DNA of 64,000 nucleotides from Paraburkholderia sp. IMGN_8 (GTDB taxonomy: Bacteria; Pseudomonadota; Gammaproteobacteria; Burkholderiales; Burkholderiaceae): the NCBI RefSeq assembly GCF_038050405.1, contig NZ_CP150900.1, positions 1,922,001 to 1,986,000 of the forward strand. Reading direction: 5' to 3'. The stretch's first letter is position 1. Each line of letters starts with the position of its first letter. The position numbers and the translations under genes were made by a program. Under the pieces are notes generated by a model that ran no database searches, was not told where the DNA came from, and saw nothing but the letters and a program-made list of their open reading frames with translations. Shown one piece after another: positions 1-9,058 of this stretch.

Positions 1-765
1 TTAATGCGTGAGTCGGCATCGACCCCCGAGCGTCGCCTGACGAACAGTGAGGACCAAAATGTGGAGCGCAGATTCGCCCTGTGCATTCTGTACGACGGTA
101 TACGGCGGACCCATAGGCCACTCCCCGCGCCGATGCCGCATACGCGGTAGTAGCGGTACACGCGGCAAGGAAAGCGGAGTTTGTGCTTCTTAAGCCATGC
201 CAACTCTTTAGGATGAGTTGGTGAATCGATTACCGTGAATTGCCCAGTGGACTTTCATCCGGCCCGTGGTCACATCGAGGTCCGCAGTGTAATCACCAGG
301 CCGTAGCGACTGATTTGAACGTTTCGTTGTGCCGTGTTCCTGATAATAGTTCGCCGGTCAAAGGATGGCTATTACATGAATCTGGAATCAGTCCGACGAG
401 GCTATTGGCGCTCGACGCTTGTTGAGCAACGGGGCCACGCACCTGGACGTGCCCTGGGTTACATAAACATGCAGTGTCTCGGCCGGGCACAACGTTATAT
501 CTTGTTTCCGTGGACGCTTGCCTTGCCGAAGCAACGTCGACTGATCTCATCCACTAACCGGACGTGCTCGAACGGCTCGCCCCCGACTACTATCGCGCAG
601 GTTTTTGCGGACTGATTCCAGGTGCGCAGTGGCACGACTAGCCGATAACACCGGAGGGGCCGCACCACGCCTTTTCTCAAGCAACGAATGACGATCGTTA
701 AGGTGTCGGCATGTACCGCAAGCGTCGGCGCAAACCGCATAGGAGCGAAGTATGACGGGGCAGAC
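1..765. other. Gene-free stretch with degenerate repeats
   Basis: I see no credible gene here; the short open frames on both strands have no ribosome binding site and no recognisable domain. It holds a small hairpin (CCAACTC at 200-206 pairing with GAGTTGG at 215-221). It also holds a 14-base inverted repeat, CTGGAATCAGTCCG at 382-395 and its exact complement at 608-621, bounding about 240 bp. The block at 369-396 recurs with changes at 3207-3235. This looks like decayed mobile-element DNA followed by the leader of the porin, but no transposase remains to name it. Confidence 0.4.
369..396 (+). repeat. Interspersed repeat, copy A
   Basis: A 28-base block beginning CTATTACATGAA and ending TCCGA is repeated with a few substitutions and one extra base at 3207-3235. 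Its right half is repeated again as an exact 14-base inverted copy at 608-621. The pattern would suit multiple terminal repeats of an old insertion sequence, but the family is not identified. Confidence 0.4.
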
Positions 766-1887
766 ATGAAAAGGGAAACCTCGACGGGCATCGCGATCGT
801 GAGTTGCACGCTAGCACTGGCGGTGCCCGCAAGTGCACTCGCTCAGAGCGGCGTGACGTTGCAGGGCGTCATCGATGGAGGCGTGACTTACGTGAACAAT
901 CAGCATGGCGGCGCCGCGACCTTGTTCGATAGCGGGATCCTGTCGCCGGACGTGCTGAGCTTCAAGGGCAGCGAGGAACTGGGCGGCGGCACCAAGGCCG
1001 TGTTCGAACTCACGTCGCAATTCGATCTGGGCAGCGGTGCAACCATGCCCGGCGCAGGGCAGATCTTCAACCGCACGGCGTTTGTCGGATTGGCAAACGA
1101 CCGGCTCGGTTCGCTTACCTTCGGCAACCAGTACGACTTCATGTTCGAAACGCTGACGCTCGGCCAGTATGACGGTGCGTTCCTGTTCGGTGGTCTCTAC
1201 GATTTCCGCCAGGGCCCGTTCGCCACGCTGGGTGTGCCGGCCAACCCGACCGGCTCGTTCGATTTCGACCGGATGGCGGGCGCCACGCGCGTGCCGAATG
1301 CGGTCAAGTACCGCAGCCCGGAAATCGCGGGCCTCACCTTTGGGGCGCTATACGGATTCGGCGGCGTGCCGGGATCGTTTTCGTCGGACTCGACGATGAG
1401 CTTCGGCGTGAACTACGTGAATGGGCCGATCGGATTGGGCGCGGCCTACGTGGAAGTGAAATATCCGCAGTTGGGCAGCGGCCACGACGGCATCCGGAAT
1501 TTTGGCTTTGGTGCGCACTACAGGTTTGCGAGCGTTCTCGCGATGATCTTGTATACGAACACAAAAAACACCGCGAGCGGCGCGAAGATCGACGTGTATA
1601 AGACCGGCGTCTTCTGGAGCATTTCCGGGCCGTGGGCGTTGGGTCTCGACTACGAATATATGAAAGGCAATGACGTGTTGAAGAACAACAAGGCACAGCA
1701 GATCACCACTGCGCTGCAATACAGCTTTTCGAAGCGGACGACAGCGTATGTCGAAGCCATCTATCAGCGCGCAAGCGGCGACGCCGCCATCACCCAGGCA
1801 TGGATCAACGGTTTGAACCAGCCGGACGGCGCGGCGAGCAACCGCTCGCAAACCCTTGCGCGCTTCGGCTTGCAAATGAAATTTTGA
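766..1887 (+). CDS. Porin, Gram-negative Porin_4 (OmpC-like) family
   Basis: Outer membrane general-diffusion porin of 373 residues, the normal size for the burkholderial trimeric porins. An N-terminal signal peptide ends near ALAQS, directly followed by the family's first strand (SGVTLQGVIDGGVTY). The FKGSEELGGGTKAVFELTSQFD motif region and the C-terminal aromatic residue (…LQMKF) match the family. I start at the ATG at 766 because it sits just before the hydrophobic signal segment; an in-frame codon at 688 would add an implausible leader. A five-codon frame (752-769) overlaps the start as ATGA. No partner genes adjoin it, so its solute is unknown. Confidence 0.9.
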   Translation: MKRETSTGIAIVSCTLALAVPASALAQSGVTLQGVIDGGVTYVNNQHGGAATLFDSGILSPDVLSFKGSEELGGGTKAVFELTSQFDLGSGATMPGAGQIFNRTAFVGLANDRLGSLTFGNQYDFMFETLTLGQYDGAFLFGGLYDFRQGPFATLGVPANPTGSFDFDRMAGATRVPNAVKYRSPEIAGLTFGALYGFGGVPGSFSSDSTMSFGVNYVNGPIGLGAAYVEVKYPQLGSGHDGIRNFGFGAHYRFASVLAMILYTNTKNTASGAKIDVYKTGVFWSISGPWALGLDYEYMKGNDVLKNNKAQQITTALQYSFSKRTTAYVEAIYQRASGDAAITQAWINGLNQPDGAASNRSQTLARFGLQMKF

Positions 1888-2706
1888 TCTTGCGGTTGTC
1901 TGCACTTGATAAGCAGGAGGGGGTGTCGTAAGCGCTTCTGGAATCATGTGCGCGAGGCCCGGCAAACCATTTAGGAGTTTTTCAGGTCGGGCTCAAGGAC
2001 TTTTAAGAGCGCAACGCGGTACGCTCGACCCCTCAGAAATCAGGTAGAGGTCCGCGGATCCGATTTCGCGCCAGTCGGCATGGACGTACGAAATGGGGAA
2101 ACGTTTTCCTGGATCCGCTTGGAATGATTCCCCAACAGGAGGTGGGCGCCAAATAATGCATCCGGGGCGACTTTTGCCGGTCACCTGCTACCGGCTCCTT
2201 TCAGTTCGCTATCGGCAGGACTAGCCTGCAACGGCTAGTAGCTTCATTACGATATGCGAAACTTGGGTCGCAACGCGCTCAGTCCGCCTGCTCGGCGGAA
2301 CGGGCTTACGCGCACAATATGGCAATGGACCCACTCCATTGGCTCGGACGCCGCAAACGGCAGCGAACCCGTCAGCATCTGGCCGCGCGCTAGGGGCGCG
2401 CAATGCGGATTATGTGGGCGTCGAGGCGAAGTTCGGATGGTGACCGGGTACCCGCTACTTGCCTGGATGAACGTCAACAGCGATGCGTCCCGTGACGACC
2501 GTCGAGCACTATGCGCTCCTCGCGGGCAATGCGCCGGAACGGGTTTCAAGAGTCTACGACTTCCCGACTGGAGGCGATCCAACAGGAGCCAGCGTAGAAC
2601 TGGTACCGGCTCTACGCGCACCTGGGCACCGCTGGCGACAGCGTTTCGAAAAATTCCTGTCAGAGACGTGTCGCGCCCGACCCGTTGCGCGCTTGAAGAG
2701 AACCGA
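1888..2706. other. Non-coding or decayed stretch, no gene recognised
   Basis: About 820 bp between the porin and the winged-helix fragment. Long open frames exist on both strands across 2247-2807, but they overlap each other, are rich in Arg, Ser and Pro, and show no domain, so I take them as GC-driven chance frames. No RNA gene, terminator with a T-run or intact insertion element is visible. Confidence 0.4.
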
Positions 2707-3057
2707 CTATCGTGCAGCCTGCCTCGCGTCAGTCCGCGCGACGAAAGTCGAGGCGGCGTGTGTCGGCTGGACCGGCCGTAACAGACGATAGCCGCGCCCA
2801 GGCGCACATATGAGCAACTTTCGATGCTCGTCCATCACTTTGCGAATCCTGCAAATGTGCACATAAAGGTTGTTGTCTTCGACTATAGTGGTCGGCCACA
2901 CGCGGTCCATAAGCTCGTCCTTTGTCACCAGCGCGCCGTTTGCTTCGATAAGGATGAGCAACACTTCCATCGCTCTGTAAGAGAGTTCGACAGGGGCGCC
3001 GTCGACGAGTACCTCTCGTCGGTCCGGGAGTACAGTCAGGTTTCCAATGCGAATCAT
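2707..3057 (-). CDS. Lone winged-helix (Trans_reg_C) DNA-binding domain, probably a truncated regulator
   Basis: 116 residues forming one OmpR/PhoB-type winged helix: an N-terminal beta region (IRIGNLTVLPDRREVLVDG), the conserved segment around LSYRAMEVLLILIEANGALV, and the recognition-helix/wing end (VHICRIRKVMD…GRGYRLL). In CadC-like and ATPase-linked regulators this domain is followed by several hundred residues of sensor or TPR/ATPase region. Here the frame stops after about 20 low-complexity residues. There is no clear Shine-Dalgarno sequence, and repeat-bearing DNA lies upstream. It is either a remnant of a larger regulator or a small stand-alone DNA-binding protein; I favour the remnant. 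Confidence 0.55.
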   Translation of the reverse strand: MIRIGNLTVLPDRREVLVDGAPVELSYRAMEVLLILIEANGALVTKDELMDRVWPTTIVEDNNLYVHICRIRKVMDEHRKLLICAPGRGYRLLRPVQPTHAASTFVARTDARQAAR

Positions 3058-3206
3058 GGCGTTAAATATTCATTTGGTTGAGACCGCTGTATTTGGACAG
3101 CAATTTGCGCAGGCCAGCGACTCCGATAGCAGCGTTAAAGTCATCGAGCCGTGGTCGCTTCAGTGTCCTACCTGGTTTCGATGGTAGCTGACAGGATGTC
3201 TGACCG

Positions 3207-3235
3207 CTATTACATGAAACTGGAGTCAATTCCGA
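3207..3235 (+). repeat. Interspersed repeat, copy B
   Basis: A diverged second copy of the block at 369-396; the first 12 bases (CTATTACATGAA) are identical, followed by substitutions and one inserted base. It lies in the gap between the winged-helix fragment and the sensor kinase, so the two copies bracket the 3-kb region with the porin and the fragment. Confidence 0.4.
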
Positions 3236-3414
3236 ATTCGTCGACGAAACCAATGGCGGAAGCGCGAGCGAGGGAAGGCAATGGAGAAGGAGGGGGAATT
3301 GCGGTGCCGGTAAGCGGCTTGCCGATTGAGTACCAGCCGTTGCAGGCTAGTCCTGCCGATAGCGAACTGAAAGGAGCCGGTGGCGGGCGACCGGAAAAAG
3401 TCGCCCCGGCCGCA

Positions 3415-6400
3415 TTATTTGGCGCTCACTTCCTGTTGGAAAATCTGGACAGGCAAGACTGGCAGGACGACGCTGAAGGTTGCTCCGTAGCCCTCGTTAT
3501 TGGCTGCAGTAAGACGACCCTCATGAGCTTCGATAATGGAGCGGGACACCGCAAGCCCGATGCCCATTCCCTTGCTCTTGGTCGTGACGAATGCGTCGAA
3601 TATGCTGTCGCCACCAACGATTCCCGAGCCGTTATCAATGACATCGAGTATTACGGACCGGTCGTCAAGGGGCCTTGCGGTAATGAGAATCTTAGGTGTG
3701 CGTCCCGAGTTTTCCGTGGACTCAATCCCGTTCGAGATCAGGTTAAGAAGGACCTGCTGAATTTGTATCTGGTCGACGAACACTGCAGGGAGGCTATCAG
3801 GCAAGTCGAACTCGATGTCGGTGATACGCCTTGTTTCGTCTTCCCGTAGCAGTCGTACGGCTTCGAGGACCATGTCTTTCACATTCCGTTTCTGCTTCTG
3901 GAATGTTTGCTGCTTGAACAGCGCGCGGATGCTTTGCATCGTCTCGTCAGCGGAACGGGCATCTTGAATGACGTTTCCCACGGAAGCCCTGGCTTCGCTC
4001 AAATTTGGCGGAGACGCTGCGAGCCACCGTTTGCAAGCCTGCGCATTGGCGATAACGGACGTGAGAGGCTGATTGAGTTCATGTGCGATGGACGCAGAGA
4101 GTTCTGCGACCGTGGCAATCCGGGTTGCCCGCGCGAGTTCAGCCTGAGTCTGTCTGAGCCGGTCCTCCGCGCGCTTCCGTTCGTCAATATCAAGACTGAG
4201 TCCATACCATTGAACAATGTTGCCGTCGGAGTCCCTCATTGCTTCAGCGGTGTGCTGGTACCATCGATAAACACCGTCATTTCGGCGAATCCGGGCAACG
4301 TGGCAGTGCGGTTCGCCAGTCTCAATCGAGTGTGTCCACGCTTGAACCAGGCTGTCCAGGTCGTCAGGATGAAAGGTCTTCTGATAGCGGACGCCCGCGA
4401 GCTGCGAAACATCCAGGCCAAGAAATTCAGAGGTTTTCCGATTGATGTAAGTGAGCCGCCCTTGTGGGTCATTGCACCAGAGCATGGCCGGGATGGTGTC
4501 GATAAGCGCGTGTAGCTGGTGCTCCCGCTGTTCGAGCGCTGCTTCCGTTTGTTTGAGATCGCTGATGTCCGTACATACGCCGTACCAGTGTAGAACCTGC
4601 CCGCTTTCGTCGCGAAACGGTTCGCCGCGAACGAGGTACCAGTGCAGTTTCCCATCGGCGCCAGTAACCTGATACGTGTCCTGGTACGACGCACCTTCAT
4701 CGACAGCTTGCTTCCGGCGCGAGCTGACACGAAGACGGTCAGCTTCCGGGATGAGGTTAAGTAACATTTCTTTGTCAATTTCTTCCCCGCTCTTTCCCAT
4801 GAACGTTAGCATTTGCCGATTCCATCTGTCGATTTCTCCTTGCGGTGTGGCCCTCCAGATCATCGCGGGCAATGCGTCTACGAGCCTTCGCAAATTAAGC
4901 TCTTCCGTGCGAACGGCCTCCTGGGCTAACTGCCGCTCATGGATATCCGTCGAAAGACCATACCAGTTCACAACATCACCGTTGGCATCCCGCATGGAGG
5001 CGCCTTTGCATTGAAACCATCGATACGTGTTGTCGGCCGCGCGGAGCCGATGGACCCGGTCGTAAGGTTTCCCGCTATTGAGGGAATCTCGCCAGGCTTC
5101 AGTGGTTGACGCAGAGTCATCTGGGTGTACCAGGTGAAGCCAGCCGTTCGCTATCAAATCATCGAGCGGTAGTCCAGTGTAGTCTTCAGTGCGCTTGTTC
5201 ACATATTCCAGGCGGCCATGGGAGTCCGTACGCCAGAGCAGGCTAGGGACATTCTCTGTCAGCCAGTTCAGTTGCGCTTCCCGTTCACGGATGAACTCTT
5301 TGGACCTGTAAAGATCATCAATGTCGATGGTCGTGGAGTACCACTTGTAGACGCTTCCGTCTTCATTCAAATAAGGAACGGAGCGCGAGTGACGCCATCG
5401 ATAATTACCGTCGTGATCTGCCCATCGGTAGGTGGTATCGTGCGCACTCTTTTCCTGAGCGGAGCGAAGATTACCTTCTTTTACCCTGTCGCGATCATCG
5501 GGATGAATGAAACTCAGAAAGCCGAGATTCTGTATACCTTCAAGCGTAGTTCCTGTTTCCTCAAGAATCTGCTGACTGACGAAGTCGAAATCGTGCTCTG
5601 TCCGGGTGGCGAAGCGGCCCGGTAATCGGTCGAGGAGCTCTCTCGCTTCTCTCTCACTTGCCGCTAATGCCTGCTGAGCCTTGATGGTCTCTTCAATCTC
5701 TATTCCGATGAGGTACCAGTTGATGACGCCTCCCTTTGAGCAGTCTGATGGCTCGGCTAGAAGACGCTGCCAGCGGTATACGCCGTCACGCTGCAGCATC
5801 CTCACGGCAATATCGACCGGTTCACGCGCGTTAATGCACGCTTTCCAGTGCTGCCGTGCGGCCTGCACGTCGTCGGGGTGGATGTAAGCCATCCATCGGT
5901 CGCCCACTATTTCCTCCATTGGTCTTCCCAGCGCGGCAACACCAACTCTATTCACGTAGAGAAGCTCGCCGGTGGGTCCACCAACACATACGCATGCCGG
6001 CACACTATCCACAATGCGCCGATAGGCTTCCTCTTCGGTCCGAAGAAGAGATTCGGCAGTCTTCCGGTCATGTATGTCCCAGCTCACACCGACCCATCGT
6101 AGTAGCCGTCCACTGTCGTTTCTTATGGCTTTGACACGGCAGAGGAACCACCGGTACTCGCCATCGGACCGCCTGAGTCGAAACTCGAGTTCTTCCGGGT
6201 CGATTCCGCCCCGGAGCGCGTCCCAATATCGGTCGTTTGCCTGCAGGTCGTCAGGGTGGATTGCGGCTCGGAAAGAGTCGCACTTATGTGCTTCCTTTAT
6301 GCCTGTGTATTCGAACAGGCTGGGACTGAGGTATTCGGTGGAGCCATCGGGCAGCGCAGTCCACACATGGCCGGGAAAAAGACTGCCGATGCTTTGAAGT

Positions 6401-6777
6401 GTCTGGTTTCGTTGGCGGACTTGCTCGTCAAACGGCTCGTCCTTCAATCTGGCAGTTGAGCCTGGCTGCCGGGGGCGCCGGGAGACCAGCTCGGCACAAA
6501 GCCATGCCGCCGCTATTGCGACGGCGGAATGGGCGATGGAGCCGGAGGCAAGAGGAGGGTGATTGGAAGCCAACGCCACTCCGGCGATCCCAAGCGAGGC
6601 GAACCCCGCGGCCAGACGCCCGAAGCTGCGGCCAAAAAAGTGCGTGAACAGGACAACCAGAACGAGGCTGAGGCAGCCCGTCATCGGTTCGAGTAACCCT
6701 GCCACCCCTGACGCACCGGCTATGGCGACGCTGAGGACGACAACCCGAGATGGGCGTGGTAGCAACACGGTAAGCAT
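3415..6777 (-). CDS. Membrane-anchored sensor histidine kinase with six PAS domains
   Basis: A 1120-residue kinase. The first ~100 residues hold about four hydrophobic segments. Six tandem PAS/PAC units follow at roughly 125-875, each with the HPDD-type motif and a C-terminal YRW…WYG…DI(D/H) signature. The transmitter comes next: HisKA with SIAHELNQPLT (phosphoacceptor His899), then HATPase with N-box NLISNG, DNGSGI, and the GMGIGLAVS loop. The kinase core resembles the FixL/TodS-like class. I chose the ATG at 6777 because a GAGG ribosome site precedes it; the frame extends 51 residues further without one. It is divergent from a FixJ-like regulator at 7392, its likely partner. The signal is unknown; heme-binding residues were not established. 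Confidence 0.88.
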   Translation of the reverse strand: MLTVLLPRPSRVVVLSVAIAGASGVAGLLEPMTGCLSLVLVVLFTHFFGRSFGRLAAGFASLGIAGVALASNHPPLASGSIAHSAVAIAAAWLCAELVSRRPRQPGSTARLKDEPFDEQVRQRNQTLQSIGSLFPGHVWTALPDGSTEYLSPSLFEYTGIKEAHKCDSFRAAIHPDDLQANDRYWDALRGGIDPEELEFRLRRSDGEYRWFLCRVKAIRNDSGRLLRWVGVSWDIHDRKTAESLLRTEEEAYRRIVDSVPACVCVGGPTGELLYVNRVGVAALGRPMEEIVGDRWMAYIHPDDVQAARQHWKACINAREPVDIAVRMLQRDGVYRWQRLLAEPSDCSKGGVINWYLIGIEIEETIKAQQALAASEREARELLDRLPGRFATRTEHDFDFVSQQILEETGTTLEGIQNLGFLSFIHPDDRDRVKEGNLRSAQEKSAHDTTYRWADHDGNYRWRHSRSVPYLNEDGSVYKWYSTTIDIDDLYRSKEFIREREAQLNWLTENVPSLLWRTDSHGRLEYVNKRTEDYTGLPLDDLIANGWLHLVHPDDSASTTEAWRDSLNSGKPYDRVHRLRAADNTYRWFQCKGASMRDANGDVVNWYGLSTDIHERQLAQEAVRTEELNLRRLVDALPAMIWRATPQGEIDRWNRQMLTFMGKSGEEIDKEMLLNLIPEADRLRVSSRRKQAVDEGASYQDTYQVTGADGKLHWYLVRGEPFRDESGQVLHWYGVCTDISDLKQTEAALEQREHQLHALIDTIPAMLWCNDPQGRLTYINRKTSEFLGLDVSQLAGVRYQKTFHPDDLDSLVQAWTHSIETGEPHCHVARIRRNDGVYRWYQHTAEAMRDSDGNIVQWYGLSLDIDERKRAEDRLRQTQAELARATRIATVAELSASIAHELNQPLTSVIANAQACKRWLAASPPNLSEARASVGNVIQDARSADETMQSIRALFKQQTFQKQKRNVKDMVLEAVRLLREDETRRITDIEFDLPDSLPAVFVDQIQIQQVLLNLISNGIESTENSGRTPKILITARPLDDRSVILDVIDNGSGIVGGDSIFDAFVTTKSKGMGIGLAVSRSIIEAHEGRLTAANNEGYGATFSVVLPVLPVQIFQQEVSAK

Positions 6778-7391
6778 GTCAACCTCGGAATTCGTCGGCG
6801 CATTGGATAGTGATACCCTACATTTTCCCGCAGAGGGCGGGTTTTTCAGCGCAACGGCCCCTTGCCCGCAAATTGAGCGGGGCGTGTTGCCGGTTATTTT
6901 GTGTAGTACTTGCGAAGTCTGGTCGCGCACACCGTCGTGGCACGAATTGAATACGAGGGCAATGGCAATATGTCATACCATTGCCTGTGGCTGCTTGCAT
7001 CTGGGCGATCAAAGCCTTTCCGAAGACGCAGTTTTGAAGAACATAGTCGAACTGCAAGGGTCCAACTGCCGCCAGACTGACTGCCTGTTTGCCGTCCGCG
7101 TCGAGCGTAGCATGGTCGGGCCGACAGCAGTGACGCCTGTCCGAGTGGGCCGCATCAGGGGATTTCAGGTCAAGTCGATGAGGCGAAACGATAAGCCTAC
7201 AACCTCATATCTGGTCGTGCCATTACATAATCATGTAGTGCTCAACACGACTGCCCGTGCTTCCGGGCGACGATTCCGACGGCTATAATTTTTCGTCGGC
7301 ACGACCGCGTGAGAGGGACATTCAGCGAGATTATCGTGGACCGCCTGTGCCGACGTCAGCAGAGGCTTTCACTTGGCAACAGAGGGAGTCC
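6778..7391. promoter_or_regulatory. Divergent control region between kinase and response regulator
   Basis: About 610 bp with no convincing gene. It must carry the outward promoters of the kinase and the regulator. One imperfect inverted repeat, ATTACAT-4-ATGTAGT at 7222-7239, lies about 155 bp before the regulator start and is a candidate binding site. No other strong palindrome stands out. Confidence 0.35.
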
Positions 7392-8030
7392 ATGGAATCA
7401 GTAAGCGAACTGGTGTATTTGGTCGACGACGACAGACGGGTGCGAGAAGCACTCTCTGCGCTGCTGCGCGCAAACGGAAGAGACGTCCACGCATTCGACT
7501 CGGGCAGAGAGTTTCTGGACACACCGCGTCAGAATGTCGTTGCATGCCTGATCTTGGATTTGAGAATGCCAGGCATGAATGGCCTGGAAGTCCAGAAGCT
7601 TGTCAGCAGGGACTCACAGATTCCCGTCATTTTCATTACCGGAAGGGGCGATGTGCCGTCCACGGTCATGGCCATGAAGGGCGGGGCTGTCGACTTCCTC
7701 ACAAAGCCCCTCGATGAAGATGCGTTGATGCGCGCGGTCGATGCGGCACTCGCCAGGGCTCACGTTCTTCGCAAGGAGGCGGAAGATACAGCGGCGCTCC
7801 AGGCGCTCTACCAGTCGCTGACGCCTCGTGAGCAGGAGCTTTTGCCGTTACTCGCAAGCGGCCTGCTCAACAAGCAGGCGGCGGCACTACTTGGCATCAC
7901 CGAATACACAGTGCAGGTACATCGCGGCCACATCATGAGAAAAATGCAAGCGGATTCGTTTGCCACGCTGGTCAGGCAGGCGAGCAAACTGCAGCTCGAA
8001 ACATCGTCGACGACCACGTTCGACGCCTGA
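7392..8030 (+). CDS. FixJ/NarL-type two-component response regulator
   Basis: 212 residues. A receiver domain (about 8-120) has the acidic pocket VDDD, phosphoacceptor Asp56 in LILDLRMPG, TG at FITGRGD, and Lys105 in FLTKPLD. A LuxR-type helix-turn-helix follows (about 145-205, LTPREQELLPLLASG…KQAAALLGITEYTVQVHR). The ATG at 7392 is preceded by AGAGGGA. It is divergent from the multi-PAS kinase and is followed after 45 bp by a single-domain receiver, so the three probably form one phosphorelay. TodT, StyR and FixJ share this architecture; target genes cannot be read from the sequence. Confidence 0.9.
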   Translation: MESVSELVYLVDDDRRVREALSALLRANGRDVHAFDSGREFLDTPRQNVVACLILDLRMPGMNGLEVQKLVSRDSQIPVIFITGRGDVPSTVMAMKGGAVDFLTKPLDEDALMRAVDAALARAHVLRKEAEDTAALQALYQSLTPREQELLPLLASGLLNKQAAALLGITEYTVQVHRGHIMRKMQADSFATLVRQASKLQLETSSTTTFDA

Positions 8031-8075
8031 CGCCAACGCTAATACTTTGTTGGACTCGATGACCCGGAGAAAAAA

Positions 8076-8441
8076 ATGCCCACGCCTCGGGTTCGAACCG
8101 TTGCCGTGATTGACGATGACCGGCGCGTTCTGGCGTCTCTGGCGAACCTGCTGGCCTCTGGCGGGTACGGAACACGGGCCTACGAATCTGCACTGGATTT
8201 TTTCTCCGACGGCTACTCGGGTCTGGTATGCGTGATTACCGACCTGGGAATGCGGCCCATTGACGGCATTCAAGTGCTCGATAGAACGGTTCATTCGGAC
8301 GCAGCCACGCCGGTCATCATTATCACAGGCAAACCGGGCGAGCATACGGAGGACTACTATCTGCAGAAAGGCGCACTAGGTTTCTTCAGAAAGCCGGTCG
8401 ACGGAGATGCGTTGCTGGACCTGCTGGATAGTATCGCTTGA
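8076..8441 (+). CDS. Single-domain response regulator (receiver only)
   Basis: 121 residues that are almost all receiver domain: IDDDRR acidic pocket, Asp56 in VITDLGM, T-G in IIITGKPG, and Lys106 in FFRKPVDG. There is no output domain, so it is likely to act as a phosphate sink or relay, as FixJ-linked lone receivers do. A GGAGAAAAAA ribosome site precedes its ATG. It is 45 bp downstream of the FixJ-like regulator and presumably co-transcribed. Residues 82-92 differ from the upstream receiver, so this is a diverged paralogue rather than a recent copy. Confidence 0.85.
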   Translation: MPTPRVRTVAVIDDDRRVLASLANLLASGGYGTRAYESALDFFSDGYSGLVCVITDLGMRPIDGIQVLDRTVHSDAATPVIIITGKPGEHTEDYYLQKGALGFFRKPVDGDALLDLLDSIA

Positions 8442-8742
8442 ACGGTTGGTATCAGATTCTGGATTGAATCGGGCTAGTGGTATGCCTTGATGTCGCTATT
8501 GCTCGAATGATCGATGATAGCGGCTAGCGGCAAGGTGACTCCCGCGGGCGTGCAGAACCGGGCCGAAAGCCCGGGAATTTGTCGAGGCATGCACTGTGCG
8601 GCGACGAGCTCAGCGCCCGATTTTGCATCGTTGTTTCTTGCGGCGACACTGCATATTTATGTAATGCGGAATGCCTCTTTCGGCGTTATTGTGACGGATT
8701 GGTACGTCTACGGTGATATCGATTCCAACCTCAGGGACGACT
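8442..8742. other. Spacer before the efflux operon
   Basis: About 300 bp without a gene. A short hairpin, CCGGGC at 8558-8563 pairing with GCCCGG at 8569-8574 over a CGAAA loop, could end the two-component transcript, although only a weak T-run follows. The promoter of the efflux operon should lie in the right half; no clear boxes are seen. Confidence 0.3.
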
Positions 8743-9039
8743 TTGAAACGACATATTCCGCTCGCCAGAGGCAGATGTTCAAAGCGTGCAATCGGGATTG
8801 CCGCAATTACCACGGTTCTCGTGTCAGGCTGCGCAAGTTCGCCATCCATTGGCGTGCTCGGCGCGTACTTTCCGGACTGGCTGTTCTGTATCGTCGCGGG
8901 AGTTGTGCTCACGGTCGTCATCTATCTGATTGTCAAGCGATTGCAGGTCGACCATCTGATGGGACCTCCGGCCGTGGTGTATCCCACGCTTGTCACTTTC
9001 CTCGCACTCGCTGCCTGGTTAATACTGTTCCAACACTGA
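8743..9039 (+). CDS. ytcA: YtcA-family small membrane lipoprotein of the efflux operon
   Basis: 98 residues if started at the TTG at 8743, which has AGGGA seven bases upstream; a GTG at 8713 is in frame but has no such site. A lipoprotein signal peptide ends in LVSGC, giving lipidated Cys30. Two hydrophobic helices follow (about 45-65 and 75-95). In E. coli, ytcA stands directly before mdtNOP, and the same order is seen here: 19 bp downstream starts an HlyD adaptor, then a FUSC pump and an outer membrane factor. The molecular role of YtcA is unknown. Confidence 0.7.
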   Translation: MKRHIPLARGRCSKRAIGIAAITTVLVSGCASSPSIGVLGAYFPDWLFCIVAGVVLTVVIYLIVKRLQVDHLMGPPAVVYPTLVTFLALAAWLILFQH

Positions 9040-9058
9040 AGCTCCTCAGGTGGGTGCA

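Noticed and set aside
2247..2807. Overlapping open frames of 175-186 codons on both strands
   Set aside because: They cannot both be real and neither shows a domain or a proper ribosome site; base composition explains them.
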